NCBI RefSeq assembly: GCF_000247815.1
Contig: NC_021674.1
Coordinates: forward strand, 27,246,514 to 27,310,513
Reading direction: 5' to 3'
DNA length: 64,000 bases
Origin: Ficedula albicollis
Lineage: Eukaryota; Chordata; Aves; Passeriformes; Muscicapidae
Position 1 is the first letter of the stretch. Every line of letters starts with the position of its first letter. The translations under genes and the position numbers were made by a program. Under the pieces are notes generated by a model that was not told the DNA's origin, searched no databases, and saw only the letters and a list, made by a program, of their open reading frames with translations. Positions 44,872 to 57,100 of the stretch are shown here, in pieces.

Positions 44872-45687
44872 CCCCTTAATCTTCCCAGGGACTTTGAAAG
44901 CAATGACAAACGCCTTGGTGGATGTGTTGTGCCCTTTGGCAGCAGGCTGGCTGCCGGTTTGCAAGGTAGTGGACTCCGCTGTGGGTAGCTGATTTTGTGA
45001 AAAGCCTTAAGGGTTGCTTACAGGCGTTTTCAGGCGTGTAAGGACTGCTGGACAGGAGCCGTGATTTTCACGGCAGGCTGTAAGGCTGATGGGTGTAGCA
45101 GCTCGTTCCAGCCTTAACTTCACAAATCTCTCAGTGGTGTCACTCGATCGGGCCGGTCTGTGTGGGAAGAGGCACATCGTAATATTTTAATTTTTTTTCG
45201 GGGGGTGGGGAAGAAAGGGGAACGCAAGGCTGCCCTTGCCATGCCTGTTTGAAAGTTACACATCGCTCCCGTTATTCTATTGTAGCTATGTATCCGTGGC
45301 AGGTGTACGATGTACAATTTCAACTAGGAATACAAAAGTTGTAGTCAAGATATAGCAGCAACACGCGCTCTAGGCAGACTCTGTAACCTTCTTGTAGCTG
45401 ATGCTATGCAGAGAGACAGCTTCTTTGGCCTTGTCCATGTGGTGCTTTCGCCGTTTGCTGGGTGGGAAAGGAAGTGATGGCCCGGCTCCGGCCCGAAGGA
45501 AGGCAGAGGTAGATATTCCCCTCGGTATGCAACGCGGGCTGGAGCGGGCTTTAAAAAGAAAACAGGAATTGCTGCTCAAGTTTAGACCTAAACGACAGTA
45601 TCAACCGCAAGTCACTCACCTTAGTTTTGTTTATTGTTTATATTATGTGAATACATTCTTTGGAAAATATTTCTGCTTTTATTTTAT

Positions 45688-45693
45688 AATAAA
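45688..45693 (+). terminator. Candidate SIX2 poly(A) signal AATAAA
   Basis: The first AATAAA after the SIX2 stop codon, in the AT-rich context TTTTATAATAAAATTTAG and preceded by TGTTTATATTATGTG. About 25 nt downstream comes a G/T-containing stretch (GCATGTGGCTGC) that could serve as the downstream element. The base composition turns CpG-rich just after, as at a transcript end. Later AATAAA strings at about 46475 and 47224 are alternatives. Confidence 0.55.
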
Positions 45694-45977
45694 ATTTAGA
45701 AATCTAACTCGGCATGTGGCTGCTTCACTCGCCCGCGGGGTATTCTCGGGCTCCGTCCTGAGCGGGCGTTCTGGTGGGGACCGTGTCGGGTGTGCGAGCC
45801 CCGCCGCCCTGCCCCGTTTGCCCGGACACGTCGGGGCTCTTGCCCGGCAGCTGAAGCGCTGGGGCAGCCGAAGGCGCCCTGCGGGAGCGGAGAGCCAAGG
45901 GCACCGGGAAGGACGGGCGGTGCGAGCCCTGAGCGAAAGGAAGAGGTGGCCACCTGCTCCCCGAGGGCTCGGCTGCG

Positions 45978-46053
45978 CAGGCTGCGGGCTCTTCTGCCCC
46001 TGTGTCCCCCCCCCCCCCCCCCCCAGGCTGCGGGCTCTTCTGCCCCTGTGTCC
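45978..46053 (+). repeat. 30-bp direct repeats flanking a C19 tract
   Basis: CAGGCTGCGGGCTCTTCTGC plus ten more bases occurs at 45978-46007 and again, identical, at 46024-46053. Between and overlapping them is C19 (46006-46024). This is the same layout as the contig join at 41345-41417 and points to a failed overlap merge. Confidence 0.9.
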
Positions 46054-49000
46054 GCCTGCCCCTGTAAAAAGCAGCCCCCTCTCCTCCCCTCTCTCGGCCC
46101 GAGGGCGGGTGGGCAAAACGAGCGTGGCCAGACCCCGCTCCGGGTCCAGCACGGCTGAGCTGCAAACACCTTTCCGGCGCCCGCAGGATGCTGGGAAAGG
46201 GATTTCTCTATTCCTCTCCTTTTTCTTTCCTTCTTTTTAATTTCCTTTACTGTAAGCAGCGTGTGGCAAAAGAGACAGGCAGGTAACTTGCCAGTTTGCC
46301 CCATTAAAAGAGCTCAGAACTCTTGCAGCTTGCACGCTCGCTTGTCCGCCTTTGCTAGAAGCCTAATGTGTAAAGTGCTTAAAATGTTCTCAGAACTTGC
46401 AAACAGTTTTATACCTTCATTTTTGGTCTTTTAAAATCTCCTTTAGGATATTTTTTTTTTTTTTTTGTGAAAAATAAACCGAGGAAACGATATGACTTCA
46501 AACGGGATAGAAATATGTGTAGATCAGCAAAGATCGTGTCCAGGTTTCAGATGCTGGCTGAAATTTCAATCAGTGGGAGTACTGTGCGGGCAGTGTCCTA
46601 ATTTGATGTAATCTGGGTCCGGATTAGCGCCTCTGTGCGTTTGCGGGTGTTCGCTTAAAGCACATTTCTCTGAGGTCCCGTTGAAAGTCTGTAGAAGGGA
46701 ATGTATGGATGTCGGTATTGGGGAGGTTCGGTCTCCGGAAAAAAGCTCTCCCTTAGTCGCGGTTATAAATCCAGTTTTCTCCTTGTGCTGGGAGGCAGTG
46801 GGGTGGAATATTTTATTGGCGACAATGTGGTAAATTCGGGTTTATGTTTCCCCTGCTTCTACGCTTTGGGATGATTTTTCAGCAGCAGAGATGGTGTGGC
46901 TGATGCTTGTGCTGTGGGAGTATATCAGCGTGGCCTTACGTGCATTAGGGTCTAAATAGAAAATCCCGTTATTTCCATTGAGAGGCATCTAATAATTTCA
47001 TCTATGAATTTCAATTATTTGAAAATAAACATTTTGCAAGTAGATGAACCACTGCTTCCTAGAGCTACAGAAGATCTCTGCTCCCTGTAAAATACCACAC
47101 GCAGTGGTGCAATATGGCAAAGAATTAATTGGCTAGTTAATTGTTTTGTATTTTTTTTAGATAGAAATGAGTTTGGGAAGGAAAACAGAATTTCTGGGTT
47201 AATAAAACATGGTCTCGAAACTGAAATAAAGCCTTAAGGCTTTGCCCGCTGGAGAAAGAAAAAATGAGAAAGAGTAAAGCCAAGATGGGGAATATTTAAA
47301 GAGGCAGTATGAAAACAGGATGGGGTTTACGTGATTAATAAAAGGTCATATTGCACAGAGAAGGCAGAATTCGATCGGGGAAAGTAAATGAAGAGCTGAC
47401 ACGGTGAGAAAGGACTTTGAGAGAGTGGGATCCGTGAAAACTCATGTACGTTTCAGTGAGGATCACTTATATATGGATGAATTAAGAGAGGGCGAGTCAC
47501 TAAAGCCACTTAAAGATGGCTAGAAACAGAAATCATGCAGTAAGAAAAAAATTCTGCAGGTCAATCTGGAATTAAGGACGCACACAGCTCAAAGCCCCAA
47601 TGATGGGACGTATGTAATGCAACCTGAAACCCCGAACATGTTAAGACTCATTTTATCAGACCGTACTTGCCTTAGTACTGGTGTTTGGTAAATTAGCCCA
47701 AATCCCTCCAATTTTCCACGCACAAAAAATGTTCCCGATAGAGGAATATGCCGAAACTGACGTGACTAATCCTTGGTTTTAAACAGATTAGCTATGATTC
47801 ACTAGCATTAGGTTACATGGGACATATCTCATCTCATGGTTGGTTGTTCCTGGGGTACCGCATGGGGTTTGGGGCATAAATTTAAAAAAATAATAAATAA
47901 TACATAAATAAAAGGTTTAGCTCCGGCAGGTTTTATCCGTGAAACTTAGCCTGGCTACTCTAGGAGTGAGGCCAGGATGTGGCGGGCAAATTGCACTTCA
48001 AATCCCATACAACTTGGACAATCTGGGAAGAGCCACACTCTCTGCACACACACATACCTATATATATATATACACCCATATATAATACATATGTACTCAG
48101 TGTTTGACCTCAAAATAAAATCTTACCAAAATACACAATGTATTCAGCATTTGCGGCCCCCAAAATGTAAACGCAGTAATTCCTTTGGATAGCAGGGTGC
48201 TGAATATTCACGTGTACTCGGGCAGAGGTGTTTTGTTTTTTGTGTTTTTTTTTTCCTGCTGTATGTTATTTGTATGAGCGTTCACGGGTTTGGTCCTGTG
48301 TTGAAGAGAACCATGAGAGAAATAGCTTATTTGAGACAGAAAACTGTTCTGTCTTTCCTGACAAGGTGCAACTCGTCACTCTGACGGGGAAATACTGACG
48401 GATGCGATGAGAGAGCATCCCGACAGGCTACTGGAGATGTGGCACAGATTCCGACACTTTTCTGGGGACAGGTAGCAAGTTTATAGGAGGAAAAGCCTTT
48501 CCTATGAATAGGAGACCGTATGCCAGAGCTTGCTGGTCGACCACCTTCCATCTGCGAGTCCTTCCAGGCTCTTGGGGGTAATCAGGACTCTTATCTACAA
48601 GGCTGAGTGGCTGCATTTTCCTTTGGATAATATAAGCCCTTTTGGGGACACTCGATATGATCTGCACCGGAGAGGTCGCCAGTTTGGCATATTTTTTTGA
48701 GTTACCCCGGAGAAAGCTACTTTGCCTCTTTCTCCCCAGAGCCGGTGCAGCAGTTTGGGCCTTACCAACGTCTCAATGTGTTTGAGGGGCGCTGCTCAGC
48801 CCCGGAACGAAAAGCCTTGGGAGTGCCCCTGCATGCCCAGCGATGTTTGTGTAAGGCACTGGGGCTCCTGTTACCAAACCCGGAAACAAAATCTCTTGCC
48901 TTCTTTAGGAGAAACAAATGCAGCCCAGTATGAGCAGGCTTTTGCCTTGAACAAACCCTCACTTGAGCATGACAAATAATGTAGGGGGGTGGCGATGAAA

Positions 49001-49482
49001 ACACTGGGCACTGGCCCTTACTGCAGAGTTTTTAAACTTCTTCTGCTTAGTGAATCAAAACCCTGAGGCTCAGGCAGCCAAGAAAAATATACTGAAGGGA
49101 ACTTTCAGTGCTTCAATACACAAGGAAAAGGTGAGGGTTTTGTCTGAAGGAGAGAAGCTCTGAGATGTGGGAAAAATACATAAACCTCGGAGTTGGGCTG
49201 CGGGATAACCTTCTTCGTATTTTGCTGTAGGGAGCGGTGCTCAAAGCTTCTCCTCCATGCATCGAGGAGGCACCTCCTTGCTCGGGAAGAAGTTCCATCT
49301 CCTTACTACTAAAATAAACGGGAGCTGTTGGGGCTGTTTATTAGCGATTTTTTTCCCCCCGTGTTTGGGTAAGATCTCCAGCTCTAAATATCAGTCTGTC
49401 TTTTTCCGGAGTCCCTGTGTGCAGCTGGCCGGCAGACACCTCCAGCCCAAGCCGTGTAGGAAAAAACTACTTTTAAACATTT

Positions 49483-49492
49483 CCCCCCCCCC
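49483..49492 (+). repeat. C10 run
   Basis: Ten C residues in AAACATTTCCCC, followed by GCCCAAAGAAAAAAAGG. Of ordinary length, listed because of the other C tracts. Confidence 0.8.
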
Positions 49493-52400
49493 GCCCAAAG
49501 AAAAAAAGGCAAACAACCAAACAACACCAAAAACAGAATACAAACAAACAAAACCAAGAAGACCCAGTCGGACACACCGAAACAAACTGGGAGACCTCCC
49601 CAAGAGTCTGGGATGGAGAGGCTGATTTAGTGGAAAGTAATGTGGATGGACAGGTAAAATGTCAAATCATCACACAGTGCTGGTAAGGAAAGGTCGGTAG
49701 CAGAGGAGAAATCACTTGGAAAGATGAAAATCGCACATGTGCTTCTGATGACCCCATCAGATGCGAAGTCCTCCAGGAAATACATATTTGAAACAGCCAG
49801 GAAAAACAAACATGCCTTTTATAGGCTTACTTGTCCCGCCATGAAAAATGCAAACCTCGGTATGGTGCGTGTGTACCCAGGGGGTGGGAGGGAGGAAGGG
49901 GGAATAGATTTTGTAAAGAATCCGTTGAAAGCTACCTTCATCAGGAATATTCATTTGCGCTGCCCTGCTCTCCAAAAATAGGCTGCAGCGTGAAAACCGA
50001 GGAAGCATTTGGAGCTAACGTGTGTGAGGCGAGCATCTGAGTCTGAAAAGTGACTGTCAGGAGCTCGTATGGGTGTCAACCCAGGCAAGACTGGTTGGCA
50101 ACAGGGAGGAAGTAAAAAACCGGGGTGTGTGAAGAGTTATAAAGAGGGACTTTATCAAGTCTACAGTTTTTTGCAAAGTTCGACAAATTCCAACAAATAA
50201 TATTAGGAGAGCGATTTCTAGTCGTGCAGGAGTTTGGGTCTGGGCAGAGGTAGTCCCAGCCGCGCCTTTTCAAAGCGATGTAGACGTGCTGAGCAGAGAG
50301 CACTTGGGCAGTAAAAGTTTCATCGTTCCGAACCCCGTACCCCGGCCACCCTGTCTGCGGAGCCAAACACAGCACGGGCGGGCTCCGAAGGGGCATCTGA
50401 TCCCGCTCCCCACTTTTCTTCCCTTTCTTTCCCACCTTCTCAGGAAGGTGAGCATCTATTGTACCCGCTGCGGGGCCCGGCTTTTGCCCGGTGCTTTGGA
50501 AACGCCGGCGGCAGGTGCTCCGGGGGGAAGCGGCCCCTCAGCAGCGGGGGGACCCACGCCGCGTGGGGACATGCTGTCCTTCACAAGGAGGTGGCGAAGG
50601 TACACGGCCAGTCAGTCACTCGTGGGTGAGACATCTCTGAGATCCCTGCACACCTGGAGTGCTGCCGCGGGGGGTGCAGGTGACTGAGCACCTCCGCTCC
50701 AGTGTCATGCGTTTAATCGAAAGTGGCTAAATACGGTCCCCCTTCTACCACCGCAGAACTGCGTGGCGGGGCATCACCAGAGGCTGAGGCAGTGACATCC
50801 TCGAGGAAGGCCCGACCCGAGCAGCGCCGCTCTGGGACCCCTCGCGCATTTCCCCCGGCGCCGGGGAACCAAGCGGCTATCGGGGCTATCCGTGCCGCGG
50901 GGCGCCCCGGCTGTTCCTCACCGTCGGGACGTGCACGGGGCAGGAGCGGATCTGCGCCCTGCAGCGCTGCCCGCCCGGCCCGCTCCGCTTCGCTGGCCGC
51001 CGCCAAAGCCGGGGAGCGGGAGAAGGGCACGGGCTCCCCGGGGCACAGGGGCTCCTGGAGCCTGTGAACGGGGCTCCCCGGCTGCTGCGGGCCAGGGACG
51101 GCTGGGTTTCTCTCCGTACTGTGAGATACTCGGTCACCCACGAGCCCAATGCTCGGGGACAGCATCCGCAGCGCAATGCATCGCGCACCGAGCTCGGGAA
51201 GTGAGAGGGCTTTTATGAAAATCATGAACAGTTTGGGACATTGTTCTTAAGAGCGTGTCGAGAGCACACCCAACAAAAATACCAACAACTGGAAAGTCAG
51301 GATGCTTAGGAAACCTCCCTGAACCAAACGAAACCAGTCGTGGGGCAGAGACGTGTTGGCAGCGTTGAGTGGGGCGCGGACCCGGGCGGCGCGGGCCCCA
51401 CGGGTAGCCGTGGAGAGAGTGGGCTGGGATTGGGATTTGTCCCTGAGCAGGTCACCTCGCTGCTTCCCCGAATTAGTGGGTAATCCCACCTCACTGGGGC
51501 TTTTAGCAGAAAGCAAGGCGGTCAGAGGGAAGAGGAGTCGCTGACTGACGCGGGGCTCTGCTGCTGCTGCGGGTGTGTGCGGATCCGGCTCCGTCTCCCC
51601 GAGCGTGCCCGGAAAATGCTTTCTCCTCCGTAGGTGCGGCAAATTCCCCAGGTGTGGTGTCTCTACGGTGTGGTTTCGGTCGGAGAAAAGCCCCAGATCC
51701 CTTTTAGCTTGGAGGGGTCTCGGGATTTTTTTCCTTTTTCGGGCTAGACTGGCATAGCCAAAGCCACAGTGTTTCCCACGTATCGGGTATTCGAGATCTG
51801 ACGGCCGGTCTCCGAGATGCCATGGGGGATCTCCGTAGGTGGAGGGCGGCCAGTCGCGCTCCCGTAATTACCCTAAATCGAGTGTATTTATTACCCAGGC
51901 TAGTGTCGGTGGGAAGGGGTCACTCCTTTCCCCGCATCGCCCCGCTGGGGCACAACGGGGACCTCTGTCCGGGGGCGTAATTTGGCCAGCCTGCCCTGTC
52001 CCCCGCCACCCTGCGGGGACACAGAACGCCTCTGCGATCGGCCCCCAGGGTTGCGTGGCGGTGCCCTGTGAGTGCCCAGCCGCGCCCCGACTCCCTCTGC
52101 CCGGGGCCGGCGCTGCTTCAATGGGCTCGCTGGAGCCGGGGCAGCCCTGAGAGACTCAGAGAGCGGCTGCGATGTTAGAACCAGGGAAGGCTTAAGCCTG
52201 CTGCCTACCCGCTCGCTTGGCATGCGTTGCCATTTCGATGGTATCTCGCTTTTGGAGTCATTTTATGGCTGGGGGAAATCTAATCCAGTGAAGAGAAAGG
52301 AAGAGAATACTGTTGGCATTGAATGAACTCCGTGTGGTAATTTTCGGGCAAATGTGCGAGTTTCCATGCCAAAGCAAAGTGTTTTCTCGTTGGGTCTGCT

Positions 52401-52809
52401 CATACTCTGAAGGGAGGCGAAGACACCATTTAAGAAATCCAGCTGGTTGCAAATCATACATTTAATCTCTCAGCTGGAATGATTTAATGGATCAGTATCG
52501 AGTAACAGCCCTGGAAAAGTAGCCTCCTAAAAAAACAGAGATAAATCCTGATTGAATAATAGTAAATGAAAACCGTGGATTACAGCGACTGCAAGACAGT
52601 ATTTTCTTTGCAGTTCTCGAAAGATGCCCCCTCAGAGGGGCCAATCGAGCCGACAAAGCCCCGCGTGCCGGTTCGACGCTGGCGGGGGCAGGTCCCGGCA
52701 GCTGCCGTGCCCCCGCTTAACCCGCCTGGGTGCGGGCTCCCCACTCGCTCCTCCAGCTCTGGGCACCTTCCGAAGCAGCAGGGCCAAGCTCCGGCTCCGG
52801 CGCTCGGTG

Positions 52810-52823
52810 GCCGGGCCAGAGGC

Positions 52824-52895
<72 letters not shown>

Positions 52896-52911
52896 CCGGG
52901 CCAGAGGCGGG
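52810..52911 (+). repeat. 17-bp direct repeats flanking a C68 tract
   Basis: GCCGGGCCAGAGGCGGG is found at 52810-52826 and 52895-52911, with 68 uninterrupted C residues (52827-52894) exactly between. A true locus with one copy of the 17-mer and no C tract would explain it most simply. Proline-rich and glycine-rich frames across it are artefacts. Confidence 0.92.
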
Positions 52912-54024
52912 TCCGGGGCGGGGGACATCGCCGGGGCACCGCGGGGCTCCTCCTGAGGGCACCGTCAGCCCCGACCCGCGGCGGTGGCCTTGCCTTAACC
53001 CACCCGTCTGCCTTGGGCCGGCCCTGGGGCCTCGCCGGGATTTTTCTTTTTCCTTCAGACAAGACGTAGAAGTGGGGGAAAGAATTGTTAACGGCAGGAA
53101 AAAGTGGATTTTTTTCCTTGAAATGTGAAAACAGGAGAACAAACCCTTTGTCTCTCTCTGTCATTTTGAGTGGTGGGAGAGACAGAAGGAGAGGGATCTG
53201 CGCCCTGAAGCGGTATCTGGTGGCAGGGAAAGCCGCGGGGCACAGGGACCCGCCCGTCCCCCCGCTGCCGGCGGGACCATCGGGGGTCGGTGATGCGGTG
53301 GGGCCCCTTCGGCCACCGGGGCCCCGGGGGCTTTTTTAACTCTTCTGTTGCCGCAACTTTAAGAGCAGTTCGGGCTGTCATTGAAGGCAGGATAGCGGCC
53401 GGGAGTGCAGAAGCACTTGACTCGCCTCCCCTGGCCGAGGAGGTCATTACCGCGCCTAATTAGAAGCGGTTCCTCGGTAGGCGGGTGCTTCCCTTGCAGC
53501 GGTCCCGGGAGCTGGACGGGAGGGCACTCACCATCCCTTCCGTGTCGCTGCTCGGGGTAGGGGGCTGCCGAGAGGGATCACGGCTTCTGACCCCAAAAAC
53601 CGCAGGGAAACCATGGTGCACCTCGCTCTGCCCTGCGAGCTGGGCGAGGGAAGGACAGGACCCAGCGTCAGCACACCCGCGGGCGCTGCCCTTCTCGGTC
53701 CTACGGCGGCTAGCGGCAGGGAGTTTCTCTTCTAATATTATTATTATTTTCCAAAAACACTTTATGATTTCTTCGGAGCTCGGAGGAGCGAGAGTTTTAG
53801 GGTGAGAGGTGGGTTTGCTCTCACGTTTCCCGGCGTTTCGCCTTACCGGCCCTGGGGCACCGTCGGTGAGCGTCCCTGCGGGGGGCTGGGAGGGGGCACC
53901 TCGGAGGCTGGGGGCGCACACCTTTGCTTTAGGTTATTTTACTGCGGACAGAGATGAGACGGTGGCGATGCTAGAGCGGCAGGGGCCGCCCCGCAGCCCG
54001 CCCGGCCCGGCCGAGCAGCATCGC

Positions 54025-54038
54025 CCTTATAAGGAATG
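54025..54038 (+). promoter_or_regulatory. CArG box overlapping an MCAT (TEAD) site
   Basis: CCTTATAAGG at 54025-54034 is a perfect CC(A/T)6GG box, the site of serum response factor. It overlaps GGAATG at 54033-54038, the MCAT/TEAD motif read on the opposite strand. The pair lies at the right edge of the CpG-rich 3' flank, 9.3 kb past the SIX2 stop. It could also read as a TATAAG promoter element of an unknown transcript. Function is inferred from motif identity only. Confidence 0.3.
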
Positions 54039-54110
54039 TAATTCAAGGGCGAATGTCGTCAGCGCGGCATTAGCACATTTTTGTCGTTAAATGTACTCCA
54101 GTAGTAATGG

Positions 54111-57100
54111 TTGCTTATATTTACAGGGCGTTCCTGAACGCGAACCACACGCTCAAATCATCCCGAGATGAATGTGCAGCCGGTGAAAGTCAGTGCTTTC
54201 CGAGGACAGTTTTGGTGATAAGGGCAGCTCGGGTCAAAACCAGTTTAGTTTGGTGTCACCTATTTTTAGATATGGAAAGAAGTTAAAGAAACGGGACATA
54301 GAAAAAAAAAATCACAGAAAGTGTTGCGAACCCCAATCTATTTTTTTCTTTGTTCGCATAATCGTGAACACAATCTCAGCCTCTTTCTAAAATTCTTACT
54401 GTGTGTATGCACTGCATATTAATCTAAATCTAAATTTAAATCACTACTTCATTTCAAAAGACCTCTCCAAAACTTTTCTATCATTTCAATGTCTTATGAG
54501 GTTTTTACATAGAAAGCTTGTTAAAATTCTAATCTTTTTTTTTTTTTTTTTTTTGCAGGTGATATGGACTTTGACAAATGGATATTTTATATTTTCTATT
54601 AATACTTTTCATATTGTCTTCAATTTATTAGTATAAGCGTTTGAAAAAATCTCCACCTGCCTGGTCTGCTGAAATCATAGCTAGTGTCACCCAGCTCATT
54701 TCTGTAAGAAAAGTTAAGTAAAACAGCTATTCTGAAAAGTGGTCATTTGCACTAACCAGGAAACAGTTGATACTAAATCTGAAGGACTCAAAGGTGCTAT
54801 TTAACATGTTACTTTCAATCTATACAATCTTTATGACTCCTTTTTCTATTAAGTGACTCGTGTCCAACAAACATGTAAGCGGACGTGTAAAATTTCTATT
54901 TAGGTACAATACATTTTAAAACATAGATTCATGTGTGTTTAATGTTATTAGTAACAGTATAGCTACAGCAATTCAAATAATACATTCTTTCTGAAGCATT
55001 TGAAAAGGATTTGTGTCTTTTCCTTGATTTGTTTTTCAGCCAAGGGCTAAAGCCTGGCCCTGTTCTTTTTGAAGACAGTGGCAAAGTTCCCACCTACACC
55101 CCAAGGAGCTGTGAAGTCAGTCAGAGTTTTTCCATTGACTTTGGATCAAGCCCATAGCATGAGTCAATTTAAGAAGTGATTAATTCTCTCTCATTGCCTT
55201 TGCTTAGATAGCAGCATCTCGAGGATTTTCCACCCTCATATTCTAGGGTCCCAAATGAAGAAATTCTTTGGTAAAAATTTCCTTGAAATGGGTCCAGCCC
55301 TCTCTGCACCCCGCACTCTGTGCTGCCCCCCCCCAACCTCCCCAGGATCTCACCTTCAGTTTGGGACTTGCTCTAGGTGGCACCACTCCTACACAAACCC
55401 ATTATTTCTGTCACTGTTTGCCCTCTTGAGTTCCCACAGACCTCCAGCAAATGCAGAAGGAGATGCAGGGCGTCGCTGGAGCCCTAACAGCAGCACCAGA
55501 CACGATGACATGAAAAGAAAGACCCACACTCTCCTTTCTTCATTTCTGGCACTAACTCCCCTACTTTCTTCACTCTGCAATCTCCCCAACCTCCCTTCCA
55601 TGAATATGCCCCAGGGTAAGTGGTTTTACTTGAGTAGGAATGTCTTTAATGCCCTCTGCAAGTTAGAGAAAACTCATCCACCCCTTGCCACTCACCACCG
55701 ACTAAAAGGAAAGAGTCAGGGTCTCTTTGGATGCAGTCTCTTTGGAAGACCAGGCTGTTTGGGTAGATTCTGGTAATGAAAACAGCTGACTTTGACAAAG
55801 TTATCTATTACCAGATTCTCCAAGGACAACAATGCATCCAGCACCGGGCAGGGGCAGGCACTGCTGGAGGATGATGGGTCCCTCCTGCGGCCTGGCCTCC
55901 CCCAGATGTCCCCCAGCAGCTGGTGCACGTTCCTGTCTGCCATACCTATCCCTCCCTGCTCAGCCAGCTTCAGAAGGGGGGAAAGGTGAGCCCCTTGCTG
56001 CATTTTCAGCTTGCTGTCAGTCTACGCTCCATATAGTTTGGCTGGACCCCAGAGCCCGCCTGGGACTTTTCAGATCACATCTGTGTTTGATTACATCTGT
56101 TGGGAGCATCTGTTTATGTCTATCTGTGGCATTATAAAGGAATCTCCGAGGCCTGTTTTGTTGTGTCATGCAGAAATGAAATGGTGTCAGCGAGTCAGCA
56201 CCACCAGTGACCCAGCAAGCAGGGCAGAGCCCAGGGAGGTACAAATGCATGGTTGGGTTTTATCCACCAATGCCAGCCCACAGATCCACTGCCACCAACA
56301 CTCACTGACATTTCATCTGCAAAATCTGCTTGTGTTTATGTGTGTCCAGGAGAGACATTGTCATAATTCATGTTTTCTCACTTCTTGCAAATCCCTGCTG
56401 TCCAAGGAGTGACTAAAGCTGGGTAGGTGGGAAGAGTTTGTACATTTGTGTGTATTTCCCAAACATTGACTTGGAAATCTATGCTTGCTGGTCCCAGTGC
56501 TTCCTGCTCAGGTGTAAATCACTGGCATCTCCAGCTGGTGCAGCAGTACTGGCTGGGGAAGAGCAGAGGAGAAGCAGTGAGGACAGAAGCCAGGTAGAGC
56601 TTATAGAGCTCTGCATTTATCTATGGCATAATAGCAATTAGTCTCACCTTTTAACTTTGTGGCAACTGCATCTAGTTTCTATGTAATTCAACCAGAAACA
56701 AAATCACTTTGTACAAGCAGGTCGGTGACATTGATATTTCATAAATCTTCTTCTGCCATTTACAGACAAGTTAGTTTTATCCAGTTGAAATAGTTGGTGG
56801 AAGGCAGTGCAGCATTTCATCCATGGTTGCGTTGAAATGGCGGATTTGCAAATGCAGTGTTTTTTTTTTTTTTAACTAGACGTGGAGACCTAACCGACAA
56901 TGCTTAAAAAAAAAAGGGGGAGGGACAAAATATTTATGAGAACCCTCACTCAACTCTTCAAAACAGACAAGAATTCTAATCTGACTGTCCGTTACAGAGT
57001 GAAGGTCAGAGAGAACACCCGGTGTGACCTGTGTGCTTCAGGATACTGGTACGGCTACAAGCACCTGTAAGCAAAAGCAGCGTAAGCATTTTACAGCTGA

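Larger units (their letters stand above)
44729..45710 (+). other. SIX2: SIX2 3' UTR (predicted)
   Basis: Runs from the stop codon to just beyond the first AATAAA, about 980 nt. It contains the T23-C38-T22 block (44783-44871), then unique sequence. The downstream end is inferred from the poly(A) signal at 45688 and could move if a later signal is used. No open frame of note lies in it. Confidence 0.5.
45711..54110. other. SIX2 3' flank, partly CpG-rich, no gene seen
   Basis: CpG-rich blocks (about 45720-46190 and 50230-54060) alternate with AT-rich stretches, notably 46840-48250. Open frames of 100-280 codons occur in the CpG-rich parts on both strands, but they overlap each other and are low-complexity; I see no domains, consistent initiation or splice pairs. 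SIX3 is SIX2's neighbour in mammals, in convergent orientation, so it would lie to the right on the - strand; no SIX3 exon was seen here. Confidence 0.55.

Noticed and set aside
45401..46304. Overlapping open frames of 122-279 codons on both strands after SIX2
   Set aside because: They cross the predicted SIX2 3' UTR end, the C19 and the duplicated 30-mer, conflict with each other, and show no domain or splice structure.
50713..51225. 170-codon open frame (- strand) in CpG-rich DNA
   Set aside because: Composition is Arg/Ala/Pro/Gly-rich, as expected from stop-poor GC-rich DNA, with competing frames on the other strand and no recognisable motif.
54535..54560. T20 followed by GCAG/GT, resembling a strong splice acceptor
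   Set aside because: The exon-like sequence after it is AT-rich with short frames and no partner donor could be identified; a chance T-run before AG is enough to explain it.
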